Of a stretch of DNA of 64,000 bases, positions 21,745-33,164 are shown in pieces (position 1 is the stretch's first letter; every line of letters starts with the position of its first letter). Position numbers and translations under genes: made by a program. The notes under the pieces were generated by a model. It did not search any database. It was not told where the DNA came from and worked only from the letters and a program-made list of their open reading frames with translations. The stretch lies in the NCBI RefSeq assembly GCF_947179515.1, contig NC_067495.1, positions 59,602,754-59,666,753 of the forward strand, given 5' to 3'. This DNA is from Apodemus sylvaticus. Lineage: Eukaryota > Chordata > Mammalia > Rodentia > Muridae.

Positions 21745-23085
21745 CATGACATTTGCAGGCAAATGGATGTAACTAGAAAAAAAAGTAACGCAGACCCAGA
21801 AAGACAAACCTGCTATTTGCTCACTTGTATGTGGACATTAGCTGGTTAAGTAGAAGACAATTGTGTTACAATCCACAGGCCCAGAGAGGCTAAGTAAGGA
21901 GAGCTCAAAGGGGGAGGGGCACATGAAGCTCTCTGAGAAGGTAAATTAATAGATTTTGAGGGTGAAATGAGAATGGGTAGGGATGGAAATGGGAGGGATC
22001 AGGCAGGGGAAGGGAGAGAGACAGAGGGAGAGAGTACTGAGGGAGACATCTGGAACTGGGAGACATTTGGGGAGAGATGTAGAAACCTAGTGCAGTAAAA
22101 ACTCCCTGGAATCTACCAAAGTAACCCTAGTGAAGTCTTCTAGTAATGGCGGATATGGAACCAAAGTAGCCATATTCTATAATCGGGCAAGACTCCTAGT
22201 AGTGGGACTGGGACATCAACCCAGCCAGAAAACCTTCAGCCTACATATACTCTATCCTGCCTGCAAAAGCTATGGTGGCACAGAATTTGGGGGGAGTGAC
22301 TAACCCATGCAGGGCCCAATTTATGGCCAGGAGAGGGAGCCCACAGGATACTGTTGGATGGCCAGGAACTAGGGGCTTGAAAGCTCAGAACAGACCAAAC
22401 AAAACTGGGGTGGAGGGCACAATGAAATGATCCCGAATGACATTCTCCTATACTCATAGATTGGTGTCTAACCCAACTGTTATCAGAATGGTGTCATCCA
22501 TCTAGCAACTGTTGGGAATAGATACAGGGACCCACAGCCAAACACTAGGTGGAGCCAAGGGAAGACCACAAAAGATTGCAGGATGCAGAGGGGTCAAGGA
22601 CACCATGAAAACACTGGCCACAGAATCAACTAAGCAGAGTCCATAGGAGTTCACAGAAACTGAAGCCACAAACATGGACCCTGTCTAGGTTTGAGCTTTG
22701 CCTTGTGGTCTGCATATACCTTACAGTTGTGTGGCTTAGTGTTCTTGTTGGAATCCCAACAATGGGAATGGGAGGTGTCTCAGATTCTTTTGCCTACTCT
22801 TGGGACCCTTTTCCTCCTACCAGGCTGCCATGTCCAGCTGTGATATGAGGGTTTGTGTCCAGTCTTTATATCTTGTTAGGACATGCTTGGTGGATATCCC
22901 TGGGAGGCCTGCTTTTTTTTCTGAAGGAAAACAGAGCAGTGAGGGGGTGGGGAGTTGATCTAAGGGAGACAGGAGGTGCTAGAAGAAACTGGGAGGGATG
23001 GAGGGAGGAAAAACTGCGGTCAGAATATAATGTATGAGAGTAAAATACAAGGTTTTTTTTTTTAAACAAAACAAAACAAAACTTT
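21745..23085 (+). repeat. L1 end of ORF2 plus long 3'-UTR
   Basis: Begins with the ORF2 tail ('gaaagacaaacctgctatttg', 'gtatgtggacattagctgg' with changes). It continues through G-rich 3'-UTR, 'tggatggccaggaac', 'ggtttgtgtccagtctttat', and ends 'gtcagaatataatgtatgag' plus an A/T-rich tail. About 1.3 kb of unbroken L1 3' sequence. Confidence 0.85.
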
Positions 23086-23104
23086 CTTGTAGTAAGATTT
23101 AAAA

Positions 23105-23243
23105 ATCCCCACCGCACCCTGTTATCTCAGTTTAAGTCAGGGATTTTCTAAGTAGTCTAGGCTAGATTCAAATGTGCGATCTATGGCCTTAGTCTCTTAA
23201 ATTCTGAAGTTACAGGTATGCACCAACATACCCAGCAAAGTTT
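23105..23243 (-). repeat. B1-like SINE, reverse, old
   Basis: 'ctaagtagtctaggctagattcaaat' and 'gaagttacaggtatgcac' fit a decayed reverse B1. Confidence 0.6.
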
Positions 23244-23319
23244 TATGAAAATGTTAATTATTAGCACATAGCCATTGTACAAAATGATAGGTCTTATTAT
23301 GATACTGTCATAAATCCAA

Positions 23320-23470
23320 AGCATGTACCTACCTTGCTCTATTTAGCCCCTCCCCATTACCCTCTCTTGGCCTTCTCTTCCCCCCTATTGGTTCCCTTTC
23401 TACTCTCAAATTATTTCAGTTTAGTTTCATGTCATATATACATATACAAAAATCTGTATTCCTTATATGA
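23320..23470 (-). repeat. Old L1 3'-UTR fragment, reverse
   Basis: C/T-rich block followed by 'tttcatgtcatatatacata', as in antisense old L1 3' ends. Low certainty. Confidence 0.4.
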
Positions 23471-23806
23471 AAAAACCATGCAATAATTAGATTTGAGTTG
23501 AGCTTGTGTTCACTTTAACTACCCATAAAACTTCCCAGGTCTCAAAAGGTTCCCATATCATAAAAGGCCACCAAGCATCTGAAAGATGCCACTTTATGGA
23601 AGCAATACAGCAATAATATAATGGTGGAGTTATATGGGGGCTGGACACAGAACCACTATTTTTTCTGCCCAAAAGAAGAGTGCTAACTTTTGCTGTACAT
23701 TCTTTAAAATGTAGAGTAATGGTGGACTTATAGGTTTAGCTATAGGTTCTGTGGTCATGAAATATCTCTATGTAAACAAAATACAGAAAATGTGCCACTG
23801 ACTTAC

Positions 23807-23884
23807 AGGGCTCGTGGTGGGATGAACCCATCCATGAATTCCTTCAGCCACACTATATGGTCCTCATTGAAAAGAAACACATTC
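23807..23884 (-). CDS. Candidate internal coding exon (78 bp), unidentified gene
   Basis: On the minus strand a pyrimidine-rich tract and AG (plus strand CTAAG at 23885-23889) precede a 78-bp block that ends in a perfect GTAAGT donor (plus strand ACTTAC at 23801-23806). In one frame (1 nt, 25 codons, 2 nt) it is fully open and reads NVFLFNEDHIVWLKEF then MDGFIPPRA; another frame has an early stop. The length is a multiple of three. It lies in a stretch free of named repeats. I do not recognise the protein. The neighbouring candidate exons are over 20 kb away, so linkage is unknown. It could be a chance match, but strong signals at both ends plus an open frame make a real exon likely. Confidence 0.5.
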
Positions 23885-24129
23885 CTAAGCCAGAAAAAAA
23901 CTGAAAAAAAAAAAAAACAAGAATCCAGAAAAAATATGTGTATTAGGAAATACTTTATATACCACAAAATCAACTCATATAAAGTATATAAACTTTATAT
24001 ACTCATAGAAAGTATATAAACCTGTTGTTTATATTACCTGCTCATATATAATGTTTTTACTTTATTTTGTTTTGTTTTGTTTTGTTTTGAGAGACACTTA
24101 ATTCTAACCACTAGCCCACTAGGGAACTT

Positions 24130-24245
24130 TTTTGCTTTATTTTGGGAAAACATCTTGCTACATGATCTTTGATGTTGGTCTCAAACTCATGATCTTCCTA
24201 CCTCAGCCTCCTGAATACTGGGGTTAGAGGTATTTATCACTACAA
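24130..24245 (-). repeat. B1-like SINE, reverse, old
   Basis: 'tttgggaaaacatcttgctacatg' and 'ttcctacctcagcctcctga' fit a decayed reverse B1. A (GTTTT)n run precedes it at about 24066-24088. Confidence 0.6.
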
Positions 24246-24504
24246 ACATTAAACACAAGTACACATATACACAAATCTTTAAAACACTGAAACATGATAA
24301 TATCCACTAATGTAGAAACTAAAATTCTTGAAATGCCTTATTACAATTATCTCTAAGATTCCATTGTAGTATTCTTTATAAAGCTTCACTATTGTGATGT
24401 CTTTGTTTTAACACACTCAATACAGTTATACAAGGCAACTCTTGTTCTTCCTAACACATACTCTTAGAGGGAGTGTTAAAGTAAAATAGTTAGCCAAGCT
24501 TTCA

Positions 24505-24665
24505 ACATTTTCTTTTATTATACAGTCATGTAAGACCACACATTTAATGTACTTTGAACATATCCCCCATCCTCCTCTGTTTCCCTTCTCCCATTAGTCC
24601 TCTTGATTCCCATACAGTTTCACTTCTATTTTCATTTTATCAGTACCTATAAATACCCATAACTC
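24505..24665 (-). repeat. Old L1 3'-UTR fragment, reverse
   Basis: C/T-rich 'cccccatcctcctctgtttc' and downstream wording resemble antisense old L1 3'-UTR. Confidence 0.4.
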
Positions 24666-24779
24666 CTAGAACCCACCAATGAGAGAATACATGATTTTTT
24701 TCTTTTGAGACTGAATTAATACACACCTAATGTTGTTATCCCTAGTTGTATCACACATGATACAATCATTCCAGAACAC

Positions 24780-24905
24780 AGTGATTGAAAGACCAAAAAG
24801 GTACCAGTCAGGATGGCACCCACCTGGCACTCAGGAGCCTGAGACAGAAGGATCACAAGATGCAGGACAGCTACATAACATGATCCTACATAACTAACAA
24901 ACAAA
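24780..24905 (+). repeat. B1-like SINE, old
   Basis: 'atggcacccacctggcactcaggag' then 'cagaaggatcacaagatgcag' and 'acataacatgatcctac' follow the B1 order at low identity; ends in (AAAC)n. Confidence 0.55.
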
Positions 24906-24909
24906 CATA

Positions 24910-26125
24910 CAAGTTAATAAAATTAATAAGAAAACTCATGACATTATATGATTTCAAAGCCTTGGGTTTCTTTCTGATTCACTGATAGACATTTTAAATC
25001 CATGATAATTCCAAAAAAGCCAATATACGCGTTTTAACAAAACAACACTACTGTGACTTAAGCAATCAACACCACTTGTAGTCATAGCGGGGGGAACAAA
25101 TGCATCAAGCCACAATGACATAGAGCACCAAGGGTCTATTTCAAATTTTGATTAACAGATAAAACCTTCAGGCTGTCCTCAAATTCTTAATATTTCCTAG
25201 CTGTAATAAACCATTCTCTCAAAACCTACAGCACATAATTATGAGTCTAACCTGAACAGACTGACAATGTCTACACACAATCTGTTCTTTGGCCAGGAGG
25301 TGAATCTGTCACCAGAATAACACTAAAGCATCTGAGTGAGTACACTTCCCCTATGGATTAATCAGCCTTTATCTATTCAAGTTCTGCAGAAATCCACCCG
25401 GTCTGCAAGGTTGAAATCTTGCACTGCAGTAACTAGAAAAAGTTCCTTGTAAAGTGGAAAATCATTCTAAGTGCATATGAAAATCTGGCAACTGCATCTG
25501 GGATCTGTAAGAATATGAATTCACTTTAAGAAGCCAGCAGCAGAAACTGCATAAGACAGAGGCAGGTTAGAGAACCATTCATATAGTATTACTGCTGTCC
25601 AATGTGGAAGATGTCTGCTATAGAATGCAGACCAATAAAATCTGAACATGCTCCTGACATTCAATAACCTGAATTCCTAGCTGATACATGTGCCTTAATC
25701 TCTCCTTCCTCCTGTTAGTGTTTGGTTGTAAGCTATCTATGGCAAGAACACGGGGACAAATGCTTTCAAGATGAAGTACTTTCCTATTTCAATAATATGG
25801 AAAGGCGGGAGTGAGAGCTTGCCTGGAGTTTGAAATTTTGCCAACCATTTCTTCAAACCCTAAGGTTTGCTCTGTAAGAGGAGAAGGCAAGAAGCAGGGG
25901 TGTGGTGTTAGATAAAAAGATGAAAAATGATAGTGAAAACTAGAGGCAGAAGGAAGAAAAGGAAGAAGAGAGAGGGAGACTACTAATTCAACAGTTGCTT
26001 CTTGTTGGGGTAGCAAAATGCTCTAAGATTGTAGTGATGGTTGTGAGTATACTAAAAGACATGGAACTGATAAATTTAGAGCTAGGCTAGTGGCCACCAA
26101 GACCCAGCAATCCTCCTGTCTCCAC
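24910..26125. other. Unassigned unique-looking sequence
   Basis: No repeat, exon or RNA gene supported. A 75-codon minus-strand frame at 25789-26016 lies in purine-rich sequence and is not supported. Confidence 0.4.
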
Positions 26126-26129
26126 ACCA

Positions 26130-26240
26130 CACTGGTCAGCACACACTTGGCTTTTCACGTGTACTCATTGGATTTGAACTCAGGTTTTTGTATTTGCACA
26201 GCAATCAACTCTTACCTGCTAAGCCATTTCCTCCACTCAA
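26130..26240 (-). repeat. B2/B4-like SINE fragment, reverse
   Basis: 'ggatttgaactcaggttttt' and 'cctgctaagccatttcctccac' match the antisense tRNA-derived head of B2-type SINEs. Confidence 0.6.
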
Positions 26241-26329
26241 AGGGTTTCACTTTTTAACCTAAGGTTTAATTTAAACACCTCTGTGATAGCAAACCTTGGT
26301 TGTTAACGTCACTACATTTATAATTATCT

Positions 26330-26745
26330 GAGATCCTGGCTGCTAGGCACTCCTGTGAGGGATATTCTTAATCATATTATTTGAAGGAAGATCTTCCCAA
26401 AAACCTGGGCCACATTTTCTGGTAGCAGTCCACATACAGGGCATGAAAGGAAAATTTTGCCTTTTGTCTGCTTGCCCTCACTCTCACTGGCAAGTCCGCA
26501 TATCTTGTTGCTGCCAATTTCTTCAGGATTCTAATGTCACTAAAGACTAGTAGCTCTCCAGGAATCCTCCCAGACTTCATTGCCAGGAGAGACATCCAGT
26601 CTCATGGACTGAACAACTACCCAATTCTTGCCCTTTCTGACCTGAGACAGCCATTATTGGGTTTCTAGGACCATATACAGTCTAAGAAACTACATTTTAA
26701 AAATCCAATTCGTTCAGTTCCTTAAAGAACCCTGACCAACACAAA
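26330..26745 (+). mobile_element. MaLR-type solo LTR
   Basis: Ordered landmarks: 'tcctgtgagggatattctta', 'gaaggaagatcttccc', 'gggccacattttctgg', 'ttcttcaggattc', 'agagacatccag.ctcatggactgaac' and 'aaagaaccctgaccaacaca' at the end. It is of the same group as the LTR at 36025-36484. Confidence 0.75.
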
Positions 26746-27164
26746 ATTTCTGCTTCTAAAGAGATAAACTGAGTCACCCTTTCTGCTCAGCAATGATTAC
26801 CTCTTAGATGTAATCCTTTTCCATGTACCACCAAGTCTTTGAAACTTATCATAAAATTATAGTTGCATCTTTTAACATATATCAAGCAAAAATGCATATG
26901 AAGTGCTGTTTTATTCTTTAGATTAATTTGAAAATTGTGCTAACAATGTAATTCTATGAAAGTATGAGTATATTTCCACATTCTTTATACTAGCTACAAT
27001 CCTCCAGGGCTTACACTTCCCAGAGGTCTTAGCAGGATAGCTAGAAGAGGCAATGACTGGGGTTTTAGTATTTTTAAGGAAGTATAAGAAATCACAGAAT
27101 GGAAACATAATGGCTGATCCTGGGATGGAGCCTCTGGAAACAATTTACTACCCTAATAGCACCC

Positions 27165-27245
27165 ATCATAATAAAGGCATTCTTGTGAGTATTAAATGAG
27201 TTAACATAGATAAAGTGATTAGAGCAATGACTGCAATTATCTATG
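27165..27245 (-). repeat. MIR fragment, reverse
   Basis: 'ttgtgagtattaaatgagtta', 'taaagtgattagagcaatgac' is the antisense MIR core at moderate identity. Confidence 0.65.
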
Positions 27246-27404
27246 TGCATAAATGCATTTAGCACTCCAATTTGACAAACTAGTCAATAACATTAGATAA
27301 ATCGACTCAATGCCCTTAAAATAAGTGACCTGAGGAATAAAAAGGCAGATTGGAAAACATTGCAGGGAGGAAAACTTAGTCTCCTTAATAGACTTACAAA
27401 TATA

Positions 27405-27485
27405 TACTGGCAATCCTAGCACTTGAAATATTCGAACAGGACAATTATGAGTTCAAGGCCACAATGATCTATACATTAAGACCCT

Positions 27486-27529
<44 letters not shown>

Positions 27530-27530
27530 C
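27405..27530 (+). repeat. B1-like SINE ending in (AG)n
   Basis: 'ggcaatcctagcacttgaaa', 'gagttcaaggccacaatgatct' and 'gaccctgtcag' give a B1 order. It runs into a pure (AG)n of about 42 bp at 27487-27528. Confidence 0.7.
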
Positions 27531-28044
27531 AATGGGGCCCATGAATAGAAGTGCAAAAATTACTAGCAAAATCAAAATATTAGTAGCTGAATCAAACAGA
27601 GTACAAAACAAATTACTTATCATAATCAAGTGGGCTATGTGTCAGATATACAAAGCTGGTTTATGCAAACTATCCTGTAAATAAGCTAAAGAATAAAGCA
27701 TATAATTCTATCAAAGGAATCTGACTAAAAAGAATACATATATGGAGAACTACTCAACTTAATAAAGAACATTAATAGAAAAAAACACAGCTAAATGACA
27801 AAACTTAGCCAGTTTCCCACTATCACTGGAAAACAGACAAGTATCTCCCCTCTCACAGAATAGTTTTCTATAACTGGGGCCTAAAGAAGGAACAGAGAGA
27901 CAAAAGGAGACTAAAACTATAGATGGCCTTGTACATCCATAGTTACTTAGGAGCTCCAAGAGTTTCCTTTCTTAGATTAGCAAATAAAATGCTATGTCTG
28001 CTGACAATTTTTCTTTTCTTTTTAATATTCGCTGACCTGAAAAT
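27531..28044. other. Unassigned AT-rich
   Basis: Nothing recognised. Confidence 0.4.
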
Positions 28045-28087
28045 ATTCTTTTTTTAATTCGATATATTTTTATTTACATTTCAAGAG
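28045..28087 (-). repeat. Very short L1 3' end, reverse
   Basis: T-rich run followed by 'atttttatttacatttcaag', the antisense L1 terminus, only about 40 bp. Confidence 0.6.
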
Positions 28088-28289
28088 GAAAACAAAAAGT
28101 ACCCAAATATCAAGCATCCTTCTAAGATTCCTTGTCCCTAAAGTGGCAAGGTGGACACCAAATACAATAGGGCTTATTGACCCAAGGGATAGAACTCCTA
28201 TATCAAAGGCCTCAGATGCCCCCTCTACCCCTCTCCTACACACCTTTCCCTCTTCTTTTCTCTCTCTGGAATGAAGAAGTCTTCAGGCC

Positions 28290-28502
28290 AAGCTGGCCTC
28301 CAACTTGACCATCACCCTCATCGTTGATGGGTTAGAGCATCGGGTGAATCTTAAAGTCACAGAGAGTATAATGAGTTTTCTGATTGATAGTGGGACCACT
28401 TGCTGTGTTTTTACTTCACATTCTAGACAATTGGCCCTCAGCACTTCTCAGACACCTGTGACCAAATATTTTGCTCTACCTTTTATGCTGGCTATGGAAT
28501 GA
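28290..28502 (+). pseudogene. Decayed retroviral protease region (class I ERV)
   Basis: The frame at 28305-28502 contains an aspartic-protease signature, FLIDSGTT, preceded by a beta-strand-like segment (ITLIVDGLEH). This is the arrangement of the protease at the start of a gammaretrovirus-type pol. The frame ends at TGA after MLAME, and no intact reverse transcriptase follows. It is a fossil. The retropepsin assignment rests on this one motif and its context. Confidence 0.6.
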
Positions 28503-29350
28503 TTGATTTAAGCATACTTTATTAGGAATCCCAGTATGTTCTCTCCCTTTATTGGACAAAAACCTATTGACAAAACTAAGAACAAAAATTATCTTCAAAC
28601 TTTCAAATATATCACATATTAATGGCCATAATTCTTTATTCTTGGGGCAGGCCTGTGTATTAACGCCCCCCCGTATGAACCACTGGCATGCCAAATAATG
28701 TGACAACAACTACTTCAATGAGCAGCTCTCTAATCACAAGTAATATTTTCCTATCCTGAAGCCCCAGTCTAGTTCAATCCTTAATGTGTAAAAATCTTTT
28801 CATAATGGGTTTTTTTAATTCCCTGTCAGTTACTCTGTTACACCCCAACCACTGAAATCATTCCCTGATATGGCATTCTGAGATTTGCTTAAAATTGTAA
28901 TGATCCTTCCTCCCTTTGTTTTCCAGATCACTAACTCTGTAGTCTTGGGAAATTAGATGTTCTCTTCATTCCTCTTCCTGGCTGTGGCACTCCCAGAAAG
29001 ACGGAATGTGTTCATCAGACCCAAAGTAACCTGTTAAAAGAGCTTCATCAGGAGACTCGTCTTACTCGGAAGGCAATGCTGCCAGCAGCCCTCCTTAGAG
29101 CCTGTGTAGACCCTCACTTGCTCTCAGCTCTTCTGAGGGACTTTATGGATATCCCTTTCCATATTCATATCAGTTCCCAGATAAGCAAACCCGATCTCAA
29201 AGACGATTTGCCCCTATACTCAAAGAATCTGAGCAGGTTATCAAAGATTATGAGTTACAAAGACTGCCTAATCTATTAGGAAAAAGAGATAGACCTATTT
29301 TCTAATGGACACAAATTAAAACATGCCTCCTCCAGGGCCCTCCCCAATTA
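28503..29350 (+). pseudogene. Probable remnant ERV internal sequence
   Basis: Downstream of the protease motif the sequence is full of stops but non-repetitive and compositionally similar, and an LTR-like unit follows at 30.7-31.0 kb in the same orientation. I infer decayed pol/env sequence; no diagnostic motif is visible. Confidence 0.3.
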
Positions 29351-29351
29351 C

Positions 29352-29452
29352 TAATTTAAAAGCTGTCCTACAGCCAGATCTTATGGGGGCATTTTCTCAG
29401 TTGAGGTTCCCTCCTCCCAAATGCTCTCGAGTCTGTGTCAAGTTTGCATAAA
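29352..29452 (-). repeat. MaLR LTR end fragment, reverse
   Basis: 'ccagatcttatgggggcatt', 'ttctcagttgaggttccctc' and 'gtgtcaagtttgcataaaact' match the same LTR end as 59740-59835. Confidence 0.7.
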
Positions 29453-29592
29453 ACTGGGCAAAACAACTGTCTGTAACTCCAGTTCCAGGAGCTCGGATAC
29501 TCTCTTCTGGCCTCCACAGGCACCAGGCCATGTGCCTGGTGCACATACATACATACAAACAAACCATTCATACAAATAAATATTTTTTAAAG
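29453..29592 (+). repeat. B3 SINE, 5'-truncated
   Basis: 'ctgtctgtaactccagttcc', 'ctctcttctggcctccacag' and an A-rich end: the 3' two thirds of B3. Confidence 0.85.
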
Positions 29593-30190
29593 TATGTGAG
29601 CATTAAATTACAAGAATATAAAGGTTCCTTCTGAACCCAACTTTCTTTGGCTTTACAGCGTGCTGTATGAGCCTCTGCTAGTCAATGTAGTACTATATGG
29701 AAGTCTGGAGTCCTTCTAATTAACAAAAATGGTTTGGATCTAGTAGTAGAACACATTCGTGGCATATTTAAGAACAGGTATTCAACTTCCATAAAAAAAT
29801 ATAAATTATCTATTATTAATCTCTAACATCCACTCACAAAACAACTGTCATGGGACCCCTTAATAGTCACTTCAGCCACTGAGTGCTTTTGTACTCTATG
29901 ATTTCAGTCCAATAGCAAATTTCTTCACTGAGATGTTTCCAGACCATAGTATCCCTATGATTTTAAACTACCTTTGTAATGATTACTTTACGATAGTTGT
30001 GTCTTAGCCACAGTAACAACACTTTCCTTCCATCGTTTAGCAAAATCTCTTTCATCTTGTATTGTAGAAAGCGATTTTAAAAATAATGACAACAGGCACT
30101 GATTCCACTCAATTTTTTCTAATGTCTATAACCCTATCTAAAAAATGTGCCAAAGACATATATGTGCATATAAACATATTAACTGTCTTT
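29593..30190. other. Unassigned
   Basis: Nothing recognised. Confidence 0.4.
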
Positions 30191-30195
30191 AGAAA

Positions 30196-30432
30196 AGTTG
30201 ATCTGGGAACCTGAGTGGTGGTTCAACAGTCAGAGTACGGACTGCTCTTTCAGAAGACCAGAGATGGATTTCCAGCACCGGCATGGCAGCTCACAGATGT
30301 GTGAAACTAGTTCCCAAGGGATCTGGCTTCCTTCTCTGGCTTCCTCAGACACCAGGCACACACATGTGTCACTCTTTCATACATGACATGCAGCCAAAAC
30401 ACTCATGCACGTGAAATAAAAATAAATTCTTT
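30196..30432 (+). repeat. B3 SINE
   Basis: Full B3 order, including 'tctttcagaagaccagagat', 'ggcatggcagctcacag', 'caggcacacacatgtg' and an A-rich tail. Confidence 0.8.
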
Positions 30433-30615
30433 TTTTTTTTTTCAAAAGAAAGAGTTGAAGCTTTACTTGTTTGGGGCGGGGGCAAGGGCAGGGGTGTGGG
30501 TGGGAAAGCAAGTCCCTCGCTATGCAATCCAGGCTGACCTTGAACTCACATTAACCCTTCTACTTCTGCCACCCAACTGCTGGGATTATAGGCTCTGAGT
30601 CACCATGCCCAGATA
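30433..30615 (-). repeat. B1-like SINE, reverse, old
   Basis: T-rich left end, 'caatccaggctgaccttgaa', 'caactgctgggattataggc', 'caccatgcccaga': reverse B1 with a G-rich insertion-like stretch near 30472-30500. Confidence 0.75.
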
Positions 30616-30699
30616 AGAGTTCATTTTACTGTTTCCATCAAGATGAATTTCAGATTTTCTAACTACGATAAATTAAATTTTAATTAAATCTGCCTTCAT

Positions 30700-31045
30700 A
30701 GGTGGTAAACTGCAACCTAATTAAGGATGGAAACAACCTGTAACCTAAGTTTTCTCTTTTGTAACAGGTAGTTGAATTTGAGCCAGCCACAGCAGCTAAG
30801 CTGCAGCCAGGTTGAAAACTGATCAGACCAGTCTACTTAAAGCAAATGCTTCCTCACATCCTCAAGGAACCAGCTGTTTCTGTAATGTCACTTCTTTGTT
30901 TCTTTCTGTAAACACTGTCTGCCCACATTATTGGGTGGGGCTCTCTGAACCTCTCCTAATTAAGCAATGCCTGATTTATGAATCACTCCTTGCTCAAATA
31001 AACTCCTAAATTAAGCTTACCTGAAGTTTCTCATGTAACAAAGTT
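30700..31045 (+). mobile_element. Candidate class I LTR
   Basis: The end of the unit has 'ttgctcaaataaactcctaa' (poly(A) signal in R) and 'tctcatgtaaca', the arrangement of many gammaretrovirus-like LTRs. It lies 2.2 kb downstream of a protease motif on the same strand and may be the 3' LTR of that element. Boundaries are approximate. Confidence 0.5.
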
Positions 31046-31159
31046 AAGCTGTAGAATAAGACCAGTTGAGAGAAATCAAATGACTTAGAGTCAAGAGAGA
31101 ATCCCTAGGCTTCTGTTTAAGGGTGGGAGTATAGTTCCCTATATGTGGTTCCTTTCTTG

Positions 31160-31335
31160 ACTTTTTTTAAAAGATTTATTTATGAATGTGAGTGCATTGT
31201 CACTCTCTTCAGAAACACCACAAGAGGGCATTAGATGCCATTACAGATAGTTGTGAGCCACCGTGTGGTTGCTGGAAATTAAACTCAGGACCTTTGGAAG
31301 TCTTAACTGCTGAACCATCATGCCAATCCCCTAGA
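31160..31335 (-). repeat. B2-type SINE, reverse
   Basis: 'aaaagatttatttatgaatg', 'cattacagatagttgtgagc', 'ctgctgaaccatcatgccaa': reverse B2. Confidence 0.88.
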
Positions 31336-31534
31336 TGCAGTTCCTTAAAAGGAAATTCATGAATATTAAAAATTCACTTCTTCAGTCACATTAGCCCCAT
31401 TTCAAGAGCTAAAGAGTCACTCTGCTAATTGAAACACATAAACAACATTTCCACAATTACCAGCAGTTCTCTACAGTGATCTACACCATACTAGGGTACT
31501 GTGGATGAGATCATTAGCTTTGGAATTCAGAAAA
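31336..31534. other. Unassigned
   Basis: Nothing recognised. Confidence 0.4.
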
Positions 31535-32210
31535 ACTTTTTAATTTTTTTCTTTTTTTTAATTAGATATTTGCTTTATTTACATTTCAAATGGTATCCCC
31601 TTTCCTCATTACCCCTCCAAAAATCCTCTATCCCATTCCCCCTCCCCCCTGCTTACCAAGCACTCCCACACACACCTTTCCTGACTGTCATTCCCCTACT
31701 CTGGGGAATTGAGCCTTCACAGGACCAATGGCCTATCCTCTCATTGATGTCTGAAATAGCCATCTTCTTCTACATATGTAGCTGGAGCCATGGGCCCCTC
31801 CATGTGTACTCTTTGGTTGGTGGTTTAGTCCCTGGGAGTTCTGGGGGTACTGGTTTGTACATATCATTGTTCCTCCTATGAGGCTGCAAACCTCTTCAGC
31901 TCCTTGGGTCCTTTCTCTAGCTGATCCATTCGGGACCCTATGCTCTGTGAGCCATGGGTATTTTGAGCCACCTTCCAATAAGGATCAAAGTATCCACACT
32001 TTGGTCTTCCTTTGTCTTGAGCTTCATGTGGTCTGTGAGTTGTACCTTGGGTGTTCCAAGCTTTTGGGCTAATATCCACTTAACAGTGAGTACATACCAT
32101 GTGTGTTCTTTTGTGATTGGGTTACCTCACTCAGGATGACATTTTCTAGCTCCATCCATTTGCCTAAGAATTTCATGAATTCATTGTTTTTACTAGCAGA
32201 ATAGTACTTT
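31535..32210 (-). repeat. L1 3' end, reverse (about 675 bp)
   Basis: Starts T-rich, 'tatttacatttcaaatggta', C-rich block, then antisense 3'-UTR and antisense ORF2 end ('ggctaatatccacttaacag', 'gggttacctcactcaggatg'). A 126-codon frame on the plus strand (31501-31881) is antisense L1 and not a gene. Confidence 0.92.
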
Positions 32211-32985
32211 CTACTCCGGGCTTCTCAACTACCCGACATTGATTTACCTACCTTCTAACCTCCACCTCAGAAAATTGTGAGTATGATGATTAGTAAGATT
32301 ATACATTCCCATAATGGAGTTCAACTATCAGTACTTCTCCATGGGCAAGGATTTTAAATTACAAAAAGAAATGTTACAAAGAATAAGTGAATGCACCCAT
32401 TTCACTAACCACTGCCCTCAAATGACCATACTCTCTAGTAGAGGAAAAACTGTATTTAAACTAAATTATAAATATGTTTTTCCAGAGATAGGACTACTTC
32501 CATCTGCTGAAGGCTCACCTACAATGCCTTACAAGAGAATCATATGTGAGCAGAGATTTAAAGGCTGGGTCCACATTTCCTGGGCATAGAAATGAAGAAA
32601 ACGTTCTGGGAGAGAGAAATAACAAAACTCAATTTGGAGAAGGACTAATGAGTCTAGCATGTTGAAAAAAGGTATATCAAATGAACAGGGACATGTTCAC
32701 TCCAGTCTCTGAAGAAAGCACCAGCAGGAAGCAAGTATCTCCGAATGTACAAACAGACATGAAGCTATTGCCATCTTCTTCTCTAACAGCTTTTCAGTCA
32801 GCATCAGGAAGGTCCCCCTGGAGAATTACAGCTTCCAGCTGCTACTTTTCCCTCAGTTACAAACTTACCCCAGAGACCAATGTTGTTCTAATTTTATACA
32901 CCTTAATTATATGCAAGGTTTGAGCTGAGAAGGGAGAAAATTGGTGGACCTATTTCTGTACCATCCCCAAGACAAATAAATAAAA
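32211..32985. other. Unassigned
   Basis: Two plus-strand frames (91 codons at 32314, 80 codons at 32681) show no domain, splice or promoter support. Confidence 0.4.
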
Positions 32986-32989
32986 AAGA

Positions 32990-33150
32990 GTGCTACCTAA
33001 GTGGCTCTGGATGCAAAGGTTCTTGGATCCAAGCCGGATGAGTTTGATTCTCAGAATCCATGGTGTGTAAGGAGAGAACCATAAAGTTCACTTTTGACCT
33101 ACACGCCACAACATACACGAATAAATAAACATCATAAAAATAAAGTAGAA
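32990..33150 (+). repeat. B3-like SINE, old
   Basis: 'gatgagtttgattctcagaa', 'tggtgtgtaaggagagaacc' and an AAAT-rich end; low identity to B3. Confidence 0.5.
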
Positions 33151-33164
33151 AAGTAATATTTGGT

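Noticed and set aside
31501..32139. Plus-strand frames of 61-126 codons
   Set aside because: Antisense of a reverse L1 3' end.
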